A DNA stretch of 64,000 bases, taken from NCBI GenBank assembly GCA_036794395.1, contig DAIRGS010000002.1, positions 1 to 64,000 on the forward strand, read 5' to 3'. Positions within the stretch are counted from its first letter, which is position 1. Each line of letters opens with the position of its first letter. Under the pieces are notes generated by a model, which did not search any database, had not been told where the DNA came from, and saw only the letters and a program-made list of their open reading frames with translations. Made by a program: the position numbers and the translations under genes. The DNA comes from DASXMX01 sp036794395 (GTDB taxonomy: Bacteria; Planctomycetota; Phycisphaerae; Tepidisphaerales; Tepidisphaeraceae). Positions 34,473-43,418 of the stretch are shown here, one piece after another.

Positions 34473-35861
34473 TTACCCGGCCGCCTCGGCATCCGATTTA
34501 TGGCTCGAATGCACCAACTCACGCATCTCCGAAATACTGATCACGGGGAGAAGTCTTGCGAAGAGGATAAAGCAGAACAGGAAAAACCCGATTGTTCCCA
34601 GGAGCACCGCCCAGTCCCAGCGCGTCGGGTAATACATGCCCCACGAGCTGGGCAGGAAATCGCGATGGAGGCTGATGATCACGATCACAAACCGCTCGCC
34701 CCACATGCCCACCTGAATGACCAGCGAGATCAGAAACATCAGCCAGACGTTCCGTCGCACCCAACGGAACCACAGCGCCTGCGGCGTAACGACGTTGCAG
34801 AACACGATCGTCCACCACGTCCAGGCGTATGGGCCCAACGCGCGGTTGGCGTTGAGATAGCGCTCCGTTGGCTCGCCGCTGTACCAGCCCATGAAGTATT
34901 CCATCGAGTACCCGTACGCGACGATGAGCCCGGTCACCAATAGCAGCTTGGCGCAATTGTCGATGTGCTGAAGCGTGATCATGTCCTTCAATCGAAAGAT
35001 CGAACGCATCGGAATGGCCAGCGTCAGCACCATCGCAAAGCCCGAGAAAATCGCCCCGGCCACAAAGTAGGGCGGAAAGATCGTCGTATGCCACCCCGGC
35101 ACCTGCGCCTCGGCGAAATCCATGCTGACCACGCTGTGGACCGACACGACCAGCGGCGCCGCCAGCCCGCCCAGGAGCAAGTAAGCGCTGTGATAGCGCC
35201 GCCAGTGGCTTGCCGCCCCGCGCCACCCCAGGGCCAGCACGCCATAGATTCGCGCGACCGTTTTATTGCTGGCCTGATCGCGCAAGGTCGCCAGATCGGG
35301 AATAAGACCCACGTACCAGAATATCAATGAGACCGTGAAATACGTGGACACCGCAAAAACGTCCCACACCAGCGCGCTGCGAAACTGCGGCCAAAGCCAC
35401 ATCGTGTTGGGGTACGGCAGCAGATAATAAAACTTCCACGGTCGCCCAAGATGCAGCAGCGGAAACATTCCCGCGCACGCCACCGCAAACAGCGTCATTG
35501 CCTCGGCGAACCGGTTGATGCTCGTTCGCCAATCCTGCCGCATCAGCAGCAGCATCGCCGAGATAAACGTCCCGGCGTGGCCAATGCCGATCCACCAGAC
35601 GAAGTTCACGATCGCAAAGCCCCACGCGACGGGCACGTTCACGCCCCAAATGCCCACGCCACGCGCAAACAGATAGCTGACGGCGAGCATCAGCATGCAG
35701 ACGAACAACCCGGTGAATCCCACGACCACAAACCACGTAAGCGTGAAGGGTCTGGTCAGCACCAGGTCCGCGATCTTGTCGGTCACCGATGCGTACGTGT
35801 GCCCCGGTGCCAGCACCAGCGTCGTCTCCGAGTTCGGGATTTCGGCGGCGTGCCCGCTCAT
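34473..35861 (-). CDS. actC: Alternative complex III subunit ActC (NrfD-like quinol-binding subunit)
   Basis: A 462-residue NrfD-family membrane protein with about ten helices. Recognisable parts are VVGFTGLFVCMLMLAVSYLF, INFVWW-like INFVWWIGIGHAGTF (as IVNFVWWIGIGHAGTFISAM) and WSFYYL-type HLGRPWKFYYLLPYPNTMWL. It forms the quinol oxidation site beside the Fe-S subunit ActB. It overlaps actB by 4 bp (ATGA) and lies 3 bp upstream of actD. Confidence 0.94.
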   Translation of the reverse strand: MSGHAAEIPNSETTLVLAPGHTYASVTDKIADLVLTRPFTLTWFVVVGFTGLFVCMLMLAVSYLFARGVGIWGVNVPVAWGFAIVNFVWWIGIGHAGTFISAMLLLMRQDWRTSINRFAEAMTLFAVACAGMFPLLHLGRPWKFYYLLPYPNTMWLWPQFRSALVWDVFAVSTYFTVSLIFWYVGLIPDLATLRDQASNKTVARIYGVLALGWRGAASHWRRYHSAYLLLGGLAAPLVVSVHSVVSMDFAEAQVPGWHTTIFPPYFVAGAIFSGFAMVLTLAIPMRSIFRLKDMITLQHIDNCAKLLLVTGLIVAYGYSMEYFMGWYSGEPTERYLNANRALGPYAWTWWTIVFCNVVTPQALWFRWVRRNVWLMFLISLVIQVGMWGERFVIVIISLHRDFLPSSWGMYYPTRWDWAVLLGTIGFFLFCFILFARLLPVISISEMRELVHSSHKSDAEAAG

Positions 35862-38800
35862 GCCTTGGCCTCGGGTTCAAGGTCTGGATTGGGATTGCGA
35901 AGCCGGGCCATGTACGTGGTTCGCGGCTTGGTCGTGAGATCCGCCAACAACGAATAATCCGTGGGCTCCTGTTTCAGTTTCCCGACCTTCGTAAGCTGGG
36001 GCAGAGCAGCGCCCTGATCGTTCATCACCGGGACTGGAAGTATGCTGCCGAACACGATCGCGTCTGTCGGGCAGGCCTGTTGGCAGGCGGTTTGAAGGTT
36101 TTCCAGCTTCTCAAATTCTTCGTTATGCCGGCGGCGCTTTAGCTCGGCAATTTCGCGATCGATCGAATGCTGCCGTTCAGGTGTCGCTCCGGTTCGTTCC
36201 TCGCTCAGCGCTTTCTGCCGCTGCTCCAGCCCGACGATCATCTTCTCAATCTCGATGCGCGTTCGCGTCAGCCGCTGCACGCAATACGTACACTTTTCCA
36301 TCACGCCCCGGCTGCGCACCGTTACCTGCGGATTGTGCTGAAGATTGAAAAGCTCGTCGCTGTTCTTCATGTAATTGAAGAAATTGAAGCGGCGAACTTT
36401 GTACGGGCAGTTGTTCGAGCAATAGCGCGTCCCCACGCAGCGGTTGTAGACCATCTCGTTCACGCCCTCGGGGCTGTGAACGGTCGCGCCAACTGGGCAC
36501 ACCACTTCGCACGGCGCGTTCTCGCAATGCATGCACGGCACCGGCTGATGAAACACGCGCGGATTTGCCAGCGGATCTTCCCCGTGATCCATCTGCTCTT
36601 TCGTCAGCGAGCTTCCGAAGTATTGATCGATGCGAATCCAATGCATGTCGCGCTGCCGGGCAACCTGCTCGCGCCCAACCACGGCGATGTTGTTCTCCGA
36701 AACGCACGCCACCATGCACGCGTTGCAACCGATGCACGATTGCATGTCGATCGACATGCCCCATTGATACCCTTTGCTGTAATCCCATCCGGGGTATAGC
36801 GACAGAAGCGGCTTCTTCTCCACGTCCCCGCCCAGTTCCTGCACAAAGAAGCGGTGTTTTTCCGATTCATTGAAGTATTGAAGCGTGGCCGTGCGAACCA
36901 GCTTGCGATTGTTTACTTCGCGTTGCTCTTCATCGGTTGCCGGGTTTTCGATCGCGTCGGGCTTGAGCGATTCATGGTGAGAGGGCTCATCGAATCGCGG
37001 CAACGTGTCCATCGCGTGATGATTTCGGGTGGCAACAAGCTGATGGAAAGCGCCCGTCTTTTCGTGCGACACTCCCGTCGCGAACCAGGGTGAGCCCGAC
37101 CCGCGCAAGGCGTAGGCGTTGAATCCCCGCGGCGTGCCATCCGATTCGAGCGCCGTGCTGCCGCCCCGTTGCGCGCCGTAACCCAAATGCATGATGACCA
37201 CGCCGTCAGGCACGCCAGGCAGCACCATAATCGGCGCCGCAACCTTCCGACCATCGACTCCAAAACTGAGCATGTGGCCATCGGCCAGCTCAGGATGTTG
37301 TTGTCGCAATGCATCGGCGGTTTTAGGCGAGATCAACGCCGCGTTATCCCAGACCAGCTTCGTGAAAAACTTAGGCGTTTCCTGAAGCCAGCCGTTGTTG
37401 GCAAACGTGCCGTCGCCGATACTCGGATCCGCGCGGAAGATGATCTCCAGGGTTCCGCCAGCCGCGGGGATGGTCGTCGGACTGGAACCGGCAATCGGCG
37501 CGTGCGCCGCCGGCGATACGCTGACGGCCGGATATTTCGAACCTTCGATCACGCCCCTTTGCAGCCACCCGTTCCACGCAGCATCGAACGAATCGCTCAC
37601 CTGCCCGCGCCAATACTCGCGAACGATCTCGTACCCGCTCTTGGAAGGATATTGCGAGGCCGGCGTGAGAAGAATGTCCATCACTTCAACAGCCGAGCGG
37701 CCTTTATGTAGCGGCGCGATGAGCGGCTGGATGATCGAGGCCGTGCCATCGAATGCCCGAACGTCGCCCCACGCTTCAAGATAGTGGGCCTCGGGAAGAT
37801 GCCATTGGCAGCGGTAGCTCGTGTCGTCAAACTGCCCGCCGTACATGCCAAGGTGAGCGGTGAGGTTTGTGTAAGAGCCATCACTCCGCTTTGTCGTCGT
37901 AAGGGCGAGCAACGCGTTCGCAAACGGAACATCTCCAGGAGCCGTGTACGCGGGGTTGCCGCCGAGAATCAGTAGCGTGTCCACCCGGCCCCCGTTCATA
38001 TCGCCAGTCAACTCGGCCAAAGACTCAAAAGCCGAAATCGTCCGGCCATCCGCTCCAATTGCCAAACGCTCAACCGGCTCAGTGTAGTAAACCGTCCTCC
38101 CCACGTTCCCCAACGCCGCGTTCATCGCGTGAGCCAACGCATGAACCTCCGCCGGCTGCGATTCGCCCGCGATAATCAGCGTCGCGCCTTTGTTCTCCGG
38201 CTTGCGAAGGTCAGACACAATCGCATCCAGATATCGAGCCCATGCCGATTGACCCTCCCCTAATGCGCCCGGCATTCCCAGTCGCTTGGCCAGCGCCGCG
38301 GCAAATTCCCCAATGTTCGACGGTTTCAACGGTATGCGATGATCCGCCATCGACCCCGTCAGGCTAAACCCGCTTTCAATCATATAGAGCCGGTTCATTG
38401 TGGTTTGCCACGCATGCCGCACGCGCACTTGCCGCGCCGCGATAAAGTGGCGAGAATACTGAAGGCTGCTGGGGTTCTCGAAAAGAAAATCGTCGTCCAG
38501 AGAGACAATCACCCTGGCGTCGTGCGGCCGGTTCTCCGAATCAAATCGCCGGAACTGGTGGATCGTGCTGACAGGTCGGCCAAACGCCCGGCGAGCGCCT
38601 GCATCCGTATTGCTCCGGGCAAGCGGGTCGTAATGATGAACCCGCGCTTTTGGAAAATCGCGAAGAAACTGATCGAGCTGTGAGGTGAGAGTCGGCGAAG
38701 TGATCGTCCCCGCAAGGATGCGGATACCTTCACCACCGGACATCCGCTTAGCGTCGAGCCGATCGCGCATTTCGCGCGTAAACGATTCCCATGTACTCAC

Positions 38801-39304
38801 CACCCCCGCACGCTCAACATCCCGGCTGCGCTCGGGATCGTAAAGCTGGAGGATCGATGCCTGGATGAAAACGTTCGTGCCCCCCAAACTGGCCGGGTGA
38901 TCCGGGTTGCCTTCGATCTTGGTCGGCCGGCCTTCGTGGCTCTCGGCCAGAACGCCATACCCATAGCCATTTAGCGGCATCGCAGTCGCGAAGTAAAGCG
39001 GCATGCCCGGCACAATCTGCTCGGGCTGACTCACGTACGGAACGATCTTGTCACTTGGCCGTTCCGAGCAGCCATACACGCCCGCCAAAGCCATCGACGC
39101 GCCCATCAGGCGGAGGAAGTTGCGCCGGCTCCAGCCATCATTTTCGAAATCCATCACCGCCGATGGAAACTCCCGCTCAACGGCCTCGCGAAAATCGTCC
39201 GTTCGCGCAAGCTCATCGAGGCTGCGCCATGCCGCGTCGCCAGGCAGCGCCGCCGCCCGTTCGCGGGCCTGCGATAGATCGGGTTGTGGAGCGCCTTTGC
39301 TCAT
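35858..39304 (-). CDS. actB: Alternative complex III subunit ActB (molybdopterin-enzyme-like plus Fe-S domains)
   Basis: An exported 1148-residue subunit: a Tat-like signal (WSRRNFLRLMGASMALAGVY), a molybdopterin-oxidoreductase-like domain that in the known complexes has no Mo cofactor, and a C-terminal NrfC-like ferredoxin domain. Cysteine groups for the Fe-S clusters are CIGCNACMVAC, CMHCENAPCEVVCPVG, CVGTRYCSNNCPYK, CTYCVQR and CQQACPTDAI. The ATG at 39304 lies five bases after the stop of actA. It conveys electrons from quinol to the hemes. Confidence 0.95.
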   Translation of the reverse strand: MSKGAPQPDLSQARERAAALPGDAAWRSLDELARTDDFREAVEREFPSAVMDFENDGWSRRNFLRLMGASMALAGVYGCSERPSDKIVPYVSQPEQIVPGMPLYFATAMPLNGYGYGVLAESHEGRPTKIEGNPDHPASLGGTNVFIQASILQLYDPERSRDVERAGVVSTWESFTREMRDRLDAKRMSGGEGIRILAGTITSPTLTSQLDQFLRDFPKARVHHYDPLARSNTDAGARRAFGRPVSTIHQFRRFDSENRPHDARVIVSLDDDFLFENPSSLQYSRHFIAARQVRVRHAWQTTMNRLYMIESGFSLTGSMADHRIPLKPSNIGEFAAALAKRLGMPGALGEGQSAWARYLDAIVSDLRKPENKGATLIIAGESQPAEVHALAHAMNAALGNVGRTVYYTEPVERLAIGADGRTISAFESLAELTGDMNGGRVDTLLILGGNPAYTAPGDVPFANALLALTTTKRSDGSYTNLTAHLGMYGGQFDDTSYRCQWHLPEAHYLEAWGDVRAFDGTASIIQPLIAPLHKGRSAVEVMDILLTPASQYPSKSGYEIVREYWRGQVSDSFDAAWNGWLQRGVIEGSKYPAVSVSPAAHAPIAGSSPTTIPAAGGTLEIIFRADPSIGDGTFANNGWLQETPKFFTKLVWDNAALISPKTADALRQQHPELADGHMLSFGVDGRKVAAPIMVLPGVPDGVVIMHLGYGAQRGGSTALESDGTPRGFNAYALRGSGSPWFATGVSHEKTGAFHQLVATRNHHAMDTLPRFDEPSHHESLKPDAIENPATDEEQREVNNRKLVRTATLQYFNESEKHRFFVQELGGDVEKKPLLSLYPGWDYSKGYQWGMSIDMQSCIGCNACMVACVSENNIAVVGREQVARQRDMHWIRIDQYFGSSLTKEQMDHGEDPLANPRVFHQPVPCMHCENAPCEVVCPVGATVHSPEGVNEMVYNRCVGTRYCSNNCPYKVRRFNFFNYMKNSDELFNLQHNPQVTVRSRGVMEKCTYCVQRLTRTRIEIEKMIVGLEQRQKALSEERTGATPERQHSIDREIAELKRRRHNEEFEKLENLQTACQQACPTDAIVFGSILPVPVMNDQGAALPQLTKVGKLKQEPTDYSLLADLTTKPRTTYMARLRNPNPDLEPEAKA

Positions 39305-39309
39305 CGCGT

Positions 39310-39990
39310 TTATCTGTGGCAGGTGTAGCAATCCTGCAGCTGTTGTTTGGGCAGAATGTGATACTCCTCGATCAATTTTGTCCCAAGAGATTCCTGCGTT
39401 TCGTCCGGATGAGCCGGGTCGTGAGCCGGGTCGTAGTAGAGATTGAAAACCTGCTCGCGCGGCCGGATGAACTTCTCAGGTTGCCGGTGGCAATTCAGGC
39501 ACCACGCCATTTGAAGCGTCGCGTTCTGATACATCAGCGGCATCCGATCAACTTGCCCGTGGCATGTAACGCACCCCACCCCTTTGTTCACGTGAATGCT
39601 GTGATCGAAATACACATAATGCGGCAGGTTGTGCACCCGTTGCCAGATGATCGGCCGTCCATCGCGCCAGCTATCCCGCACCGGTTGAAGCATCTGCGCG
39701 TTCGTCCACAGCACCGAGTGGCACGTCATGCACGTTTTAGTCGGAGGCAGCCCCGCAAAATTCGAATCCTCCACCTGCGCATGGCAATACCGGCAATCAA
39801 TCCCAAGCCCGCCCACATGATGCTCATGACTGAAAGGCACCGGCTGCTCGCGGATCACGCCCGCCCAGGTCACGTATGGCGAGTTTTCGATGTACCACAA
39901 CACGGCGCCAACCACGCCACTCAATAACACCACCCCGAGGATGCTTCCCCGGGCGATCGTGTTGGCGCTCGGATGGAACAGTTGTGCCAT
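39310..39990 (-). CDS. actA: Alternative complex III subunit ActA (pentaheme cytochrome c)
   Basis: A 226-residue membrane-anchored cytochrome with five CxxCH heme motifs: CRYCH, CMTCH, CVTCH, CLNCH and CYTCH. One N-terminal helix (ILGVVLLSGVVGAVLWYIE) anchors it, with the heme domain in the periplasm. The ATG at 39990 (MAQLFHPSANTIARGS) is preferred over an upstream in-frame start because the extra residues do not look like a signal. It accepts electrons from ActB and feeds cytochrome c. First gene of the act series, about 100 bp from ndh. Confidence 0.95.
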   Translation of the reverse strand: MAQLFHPSANTIARGSILGVVLLSGVVGAVLWYIENSPYVTWAGVIREQPVPFSHEHHVGGLGIDCRYCHAQVEDSNFAGLPPTKTCMTCHSVLWTNAQMLQPVRDSWRDGRPIIWQRVHNLPHYVYFDHSIHVNKGVGCVTCHGQVDRMPLMYQNATLQMAWCLNCHRQPEKFIRPREQVFNLYYDPAHDPAHPDETQESLGTKLIEEYHILPKQQLQDCYTCHR

Positions 39991-40090
39991 GCGTAGCGCG
40001 GCAATGTAGTCCGCATTCGCCAACCCGCACAATCGGGAAAATTCCACAGCGTCGATTGACTGGCGAATTGTTGTGTCTGCAATAATTGAC

Positions 40091-41401
40091 TTACTTCGCG
40101 GCAGGGGATGCCGTCTTGTCTGCCGCCGCCAGCTCATTGCCCCGAAGCGAATCCAATTGGACCACGTCATTGTGAAAGAAAAGGGCCACCGTCCAGTCGA
40201 TGATGATCCGCAGTCGCCGGCTCCACTTGGGCATTTGCGAAACGTAATAGGTCCGCCACACCCACCACGCTACAAACCCATAAATGCTGATCCCATACAC
40301 TTTGCCAGCCCCTTTGAAGTGCCCCAATGCGGCGAGCGTTCCCTTGTTGTGGTAAATAAATGGCTTGGGCGATTGCCCGGAAACCGTCGCCGCAATGTTC
40401 GCCGCAAGCTGCTTCGCTTCGCGAAGCGCGTGCTGCGCGAGCGGCGGATAGGGTTTTCCGGTAGCGTCCGGAATCGCAGCGCAATCCCCCAGTGCCCAGA
40501 TGTCTGCCGTCCCTTGAACGCGCATCGTCGCGTCCGTCTGAACCCGCCCCTTATGATCTTTCGGAAGCATAACCGACCGAAGCAGCGGACTGGGCGCAAC
40601 CCCGGTCGCCACCACGATCGTCTGCGCCTCAATCGTCGTCCCATCCGGCAGATCGATTCGATCCGAATGAATCCGGCTCACCTTCGTATTGGTCCGAACG
40701 TTCACCCCCCGTTTGGCCAACACCTTCGCCGAATAATTCGCCAGCTTCTCATCAAACTCCGGCGCAATCTGCGGCCCCGACTCAATCAACTCAAAGCGAA
40801 GCTGCCCCAGATCAACGTTCTTGTAAAGACCTGCTACATTCCGCGTAAACGCATTCAGCTCGCCCATCAGCTCCATTCCCACCAGACCCGCTCCGACAAT
40901 CACAAACGTCAGTTGAGCCTGCTTGCGCCGAGGATCCTTTTCCACATCCGCCCACTCGAATAAGCGAATCACCTGATTGCGCAGGTAAATCGCATCACCC
41001 AGCGTCTTAAACGTCAGCGCGTTCTCCGCCCCGGGAACCAGGCTCAGATTGGTAATTCCCCCGAGCGCCAAAACCAGGTGATCATACGAAAGCGTCTCCG
41101 GCTCCACACGGCTGGCCAACTTGACCGAAACCACCCGCTTCTCAACATCAATCGCCTGAACATCCGCCTCGACAAATTGCGCCCGATTCAGCAAGGGCCG
41201 GATTGGATTCACCGCATGCCGCGGCTCCAAAACGCCCGAGCCCGCTTCAAACAGCAGGGGGGTCATCAAAAAATAATTGTCCCGGCTCACCAGCGTGATC
41301 TGCACATCCGGCCCCGTCATCTTCTCCAGATGCAACGCCGTATAAACCCCGCCAAACCCGCCGCCCAGAATCAACACACGCGTTTTCTTGGTCTCACTCA
41401 C
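40091..41401 (-). CDS. ndh: Type II NADH dehydrogenase (NDH-2)
   Basis: A 436-residue flavoprotein that oxidises NADH and reduces quinone without pumping protons. The FAD dinucleotide fold is RVLILGGGFGGVYTALHLEK, the NADH fold is FVIVGAGLVGMELMGEL, and a further FAD motif is ADIWALGDCAAIPD. The C-terminal region (VWRTYYVSQMPKWSRRLRII) provides membrane association. It is the upstream gene of the act-cox cluster, giving a full NADH-to-oxygen chain in one direction. Confidence 0.93.
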   Translation of the reverse strand: MSETKKTRVLILGGGFGGVYTALHLEKMTGPDVQITLVSRDNYFLMTPLLFEAGSGVLEPRHAVNPIRPLLNRAQFVEADVQAIDVEKRVVSVKLASRVEPETLSYDHLVLALGGITNLSLVPGAENALTFKTLGDAIYLRNQVIRLFEWADVEKDPRRKQAQLTFVIVGAGLVGMELMGELNAFTRNVAGLYKNVDLGQLRFELIESGPQIAPEFDEKLANYSAKVLAKRGVNVRTNTKVSRIHSDRIDLPDGTTIEAQTIVVATGVAPSPLLRSVMLPKDHKGRVQTDATMRVQGTADIWALGDCAAIPDATGKPYPPLAQHALREAKQLAANIAATVSGQSPKPFIYHNKGTLAALGHFKGAGKVYGISIYGFVAWWVWRTYYVSQMPKWSRRLRIIIDWTVALFFHNDVVQLDSLRGNELAAADKTASPAAK

Positions 41402-41811
41402 GTTCTACTCCCAGGTTCGGGCCGATCGATACCAGATCGCCCGCTGGAAGGGAACCGGAACACTCTGATGCGCGGATGAAAACCAACAGGTTTTCACGGA
41501 GCTCCGGGAAGCGCGCCCTCTTGCCCCCTCTCCCTCCGGGAGAGGGCTGGGGTGAGGGCGAATTCCAAGCACCGCCCACACGCGCAGCATTTCCTCTACT
41601 GCTCTACTGTCTCCCCTTCTAATGCTCTCGCGGCCAAAGCCGCGCGGGTGAGGGCGAATGTCAGGCGCCTCTCCCTCCAAAAAAACTAATTCCCCTTGCC
41701 CCGAATTGCCGCCATTGTTGTTGCCACGATGATTTGCGAAATCATCGCGACCAACCCTACAGGACACGACAATTTCATCGACCCACCACTTTGGCATCGC
41801 GGCGGAATAAC
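41402..41811. other. Intergenic region with a REP-like hairpin
   Basis: No gene is convincing. CCCTCTCCC (41526-41534) pairs with GGGAGAGGG (41538-41546) across a TCC loop, followed by CTGGGGTGAGGGCGAA, and a partial second copy (GGGTGAGGGCGAATGTC) lies near 41645. The stem is the same unit that begins the inverted repeat at 7356. An open minus-strand frame spans 41405-41878 but shows no protein features. Confidence 0.6.
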
Positions 41812-42369
41812 CTACTTCCGCACCGATGAAGCAACTTGTTGCCGAATCGAACCGATATCCAGCATCTTCCCCGGACAATCGGTTTTTCCCGTGATTCCCC
41901 CATGGGTGAAGATGCGATCGGGCGGAATGTGGAACGTTTTGGACAGATACTGGCAGAGCTTAACTACGCTCTGAATCTGCGCCTTGGACGGCTCGTAATT
42001 ATCGAAGTTCCCCACCAGGCAGATCCCGATGCCATGTTGGTTGTAGTATTCGTCCGGCGTCTTGCAATGGGCCCCATGCTTCTGCGTCACCCACCGCGAT
42101 CCCACCTCAACTTCCCCATCAGCCGTATCCGTTCCATTACCCACGACAAAATGGTACCCCAGCTCATCCCACCCCTTGGCCCGGTGCCATTCGTCGAACC
42201 GATCCGCTCCGCCGATATTCGATGCGCTGTGATGAATGACGATGCACTCCCACCGCGCAGATGGATTGGCCGGGGCCCATCCGGCTTCCGGAAGCTCAGC
42301 CTGGGTCACGGCAGGGGGGGAGTGCGACCGGCAGGATAGCCAGATAATCGACAGCGCCACCGGCGCCAT
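41812..42369 (-). CDS. N-acetylmuramoyl-L-alanine amidase (Amidase_2/PGRP-like)
   Basis: Cleaves the amide bond between muramic acid and the stem peptide. Of its 185 residues the first 20 are a hydrophobic export segment ending in a Cys (SIIWLSCRS), weakly like a lipobox. Zinc ligands are the His in CIVIHHSASNIGG, the later His in IFTHGGITGKTDCPG, and the Cys of that motif. ATG 42369 is chosen over an earlier TTG. Phycisphaerae make peptidoglycan remodelling enzymes, so a cell-wall or recycling role is likely. Confidence 0.85.
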   Translation of the reverse strand: MAPVALSIIWLSCRSHSPPAVTQAELPEAGWAPANPSARWECIVIHHSASNIGGADRFDEWHRAKGWDELGYHFVVGNGTDTADGEVEVGSRWVTQKHGAHCKTPDEYYNQHGIGICLVGNFDNYEPSKAQIQSVVKLCQYLSKTFHIPPDRIFTHGGITGKTDCPGKMLDIGSIRQQVASSVRK

Positions 42370-42490
42370 CACGACGGCCAATGCCCGCCGGCGATGTCGG
42401 AATGGAATCCGGATTCGGCGCTTCCGTGCACTCAGCGAAAAACTCCCTCTGGCGGCCCATCACAATGTAAACCATTTCCCTACAATAGAC

Positions 42491-42519
42491 AGAAACCCCG
42501 GCAATGAACCGGGGTTTCT
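42491..42519 (-). terminator. Hairpin after the H1-like gene, probable terminator
   Basis: AGAAACCCCGG (42491-42501) pairs perfectly with CCGGGGTTTCT (42509-42519), with a 7-nt loop. It lies 31 bp beyond the stop of the H1-like gene, which is transcribed on the minus strand. The run of T after the stem is short. Confidence 0.6.
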
Positions 42520-42549
42520 GCTTCTGAGTTCTGCGAACTTTACTATTTC

Positions 42550-43047
42550 TTAAGCGCGAGTCACCGGCTTCTTCTGAGAAGCGGTCGAACGCTTCACATG
42601 AGCAACCTTGCTCGTGCCTATGCGCGCAACCGGCTTCTTGGCGCTGGTGCGCTTGGCCGGTGCATGCTTGGCAGCCGGATGGCGGGTCGTCGAGGCCTTG
42701 CGCGCCGGAGCGGCCTTGCCATGCGACACCGTCTTGCGGGCCGCAACCGACTTATGTGCCACGGGCTTCTTCGCGGCCACGGTCTTATGGCTCACTGCCG
42801 CCTTACGATGTGCCGCGGCCTTGGTCACAGCCTTGGGCTTGGCCGCAACGTGCCGGCTCTTCGAAGCCGTCCGCTTGGCCGGCGCCGGCTTGCTGCTCAG
42901 CGAAACCGGCTGCTCAAAGCTCGTCGGTGTAACGCTTAAAGCCGACGGAAGGCTTGCGCCATGCGAACGCGCCATGCTCGCCGCTGGAACAGTCGCGATC
43001 GCCAACACGCCGGCGGCCGCCCACTTTACGAATCGATTCATGATCAT
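42550..43047 (-). CDS. Exported Lys/Ala-rich histone H1-like protein
   Basis: The mature region is almost all Ala, Lys, Arg, Ser, Thr, His, Val and Pro in repeating patterns (KAVSHK, KKPVAHK, ARKTVSHGK), like the tail of histone H1 or AlgP-type proteins. Unlike those it starts with a clear signal peptide: NRFVKWAAAGVLAIATVPAA then SMA-R. ATG 43047 follows AAGGAG at a 6-base gap, so it is preferred to earlier or later starts. A signal peptide on a DNA-tail-like protein suggests a cell-surface or periplasmic polycation rather than a chromatin protein. Function unknown. Confidence 0.8.
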   Translation of the reverse strand: MIMNRFVKWAAAGVLAIATVPAASMARSHGASLPSALSVTPTSFEQPVSLSSKPAPAKRTASKSRHVAAKPKAVTKAAAHRKAAVSHKTVAAKKPVAHKSVAARKTVSHGKAAPARKASTTRHPAAKHAPAKRTSAKKPVARIGTSKVAHVKRSTASQKKPVTRA

Positions 43048-43213
43048 CGGCAACTCCTTGCCTCAAAACGCCGGTGTCCGACGACTCCGCGACGGAACGG
43101 CAAACGACAACTCGGTCGCGCGACATCGCACGGCCCTGTCGCTTATATCGGACCATGCACGTCCCACAACTTGAGCCGGAAAACAGGATTCGCCGACGTA
43201 GGCGGAAATGTGC

Positions 43214-43381
43214 AAGGTGGAATGACGAATGACGAAATTCGAATGACGAATCAATGACGAATGACCGAAGCACGAATGACGAAACAAATGCGCGGGTGAT
43301 CGAGCCCCTGTTTCGTCATTCGGACATTCGAATTTCGGATTTGATTCGTCATTCGGATTTCGTCATTCGTCATTCCACCTT
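43214..43381. repeat. Inverted repeat built of AATGACGAAT units
   Basis: A 41-bp arm (43214-43254, starting AAGGTGGAATGACGAATGAC) is matched at 40 positions by the reverse complement of 43341-43381. The interior has further ATTCGTCATT-type units in both orientations. It is non-coding, MITE- or REP-like, and lies upstream of the H1-like gene and downstream of aroC. Confidence 0.8.
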
Positions 43382-43418
43382 GTCTTCGTGCCTTCGTGTT
43401 TAATCTTCTGCCTGCCGG

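Noticed and set aside
33822..34943. 373-codon plus-strand frame across actD and actE
   Set aside because: Antisense to well-supported act genes; His/Arg-rich with no domain.
41405..41878. 157-codon minus-strand frame downstream of ndh
   Set aside because: Includes the REP hairpin, overlaps the amidase in another frame and shows no protein character.
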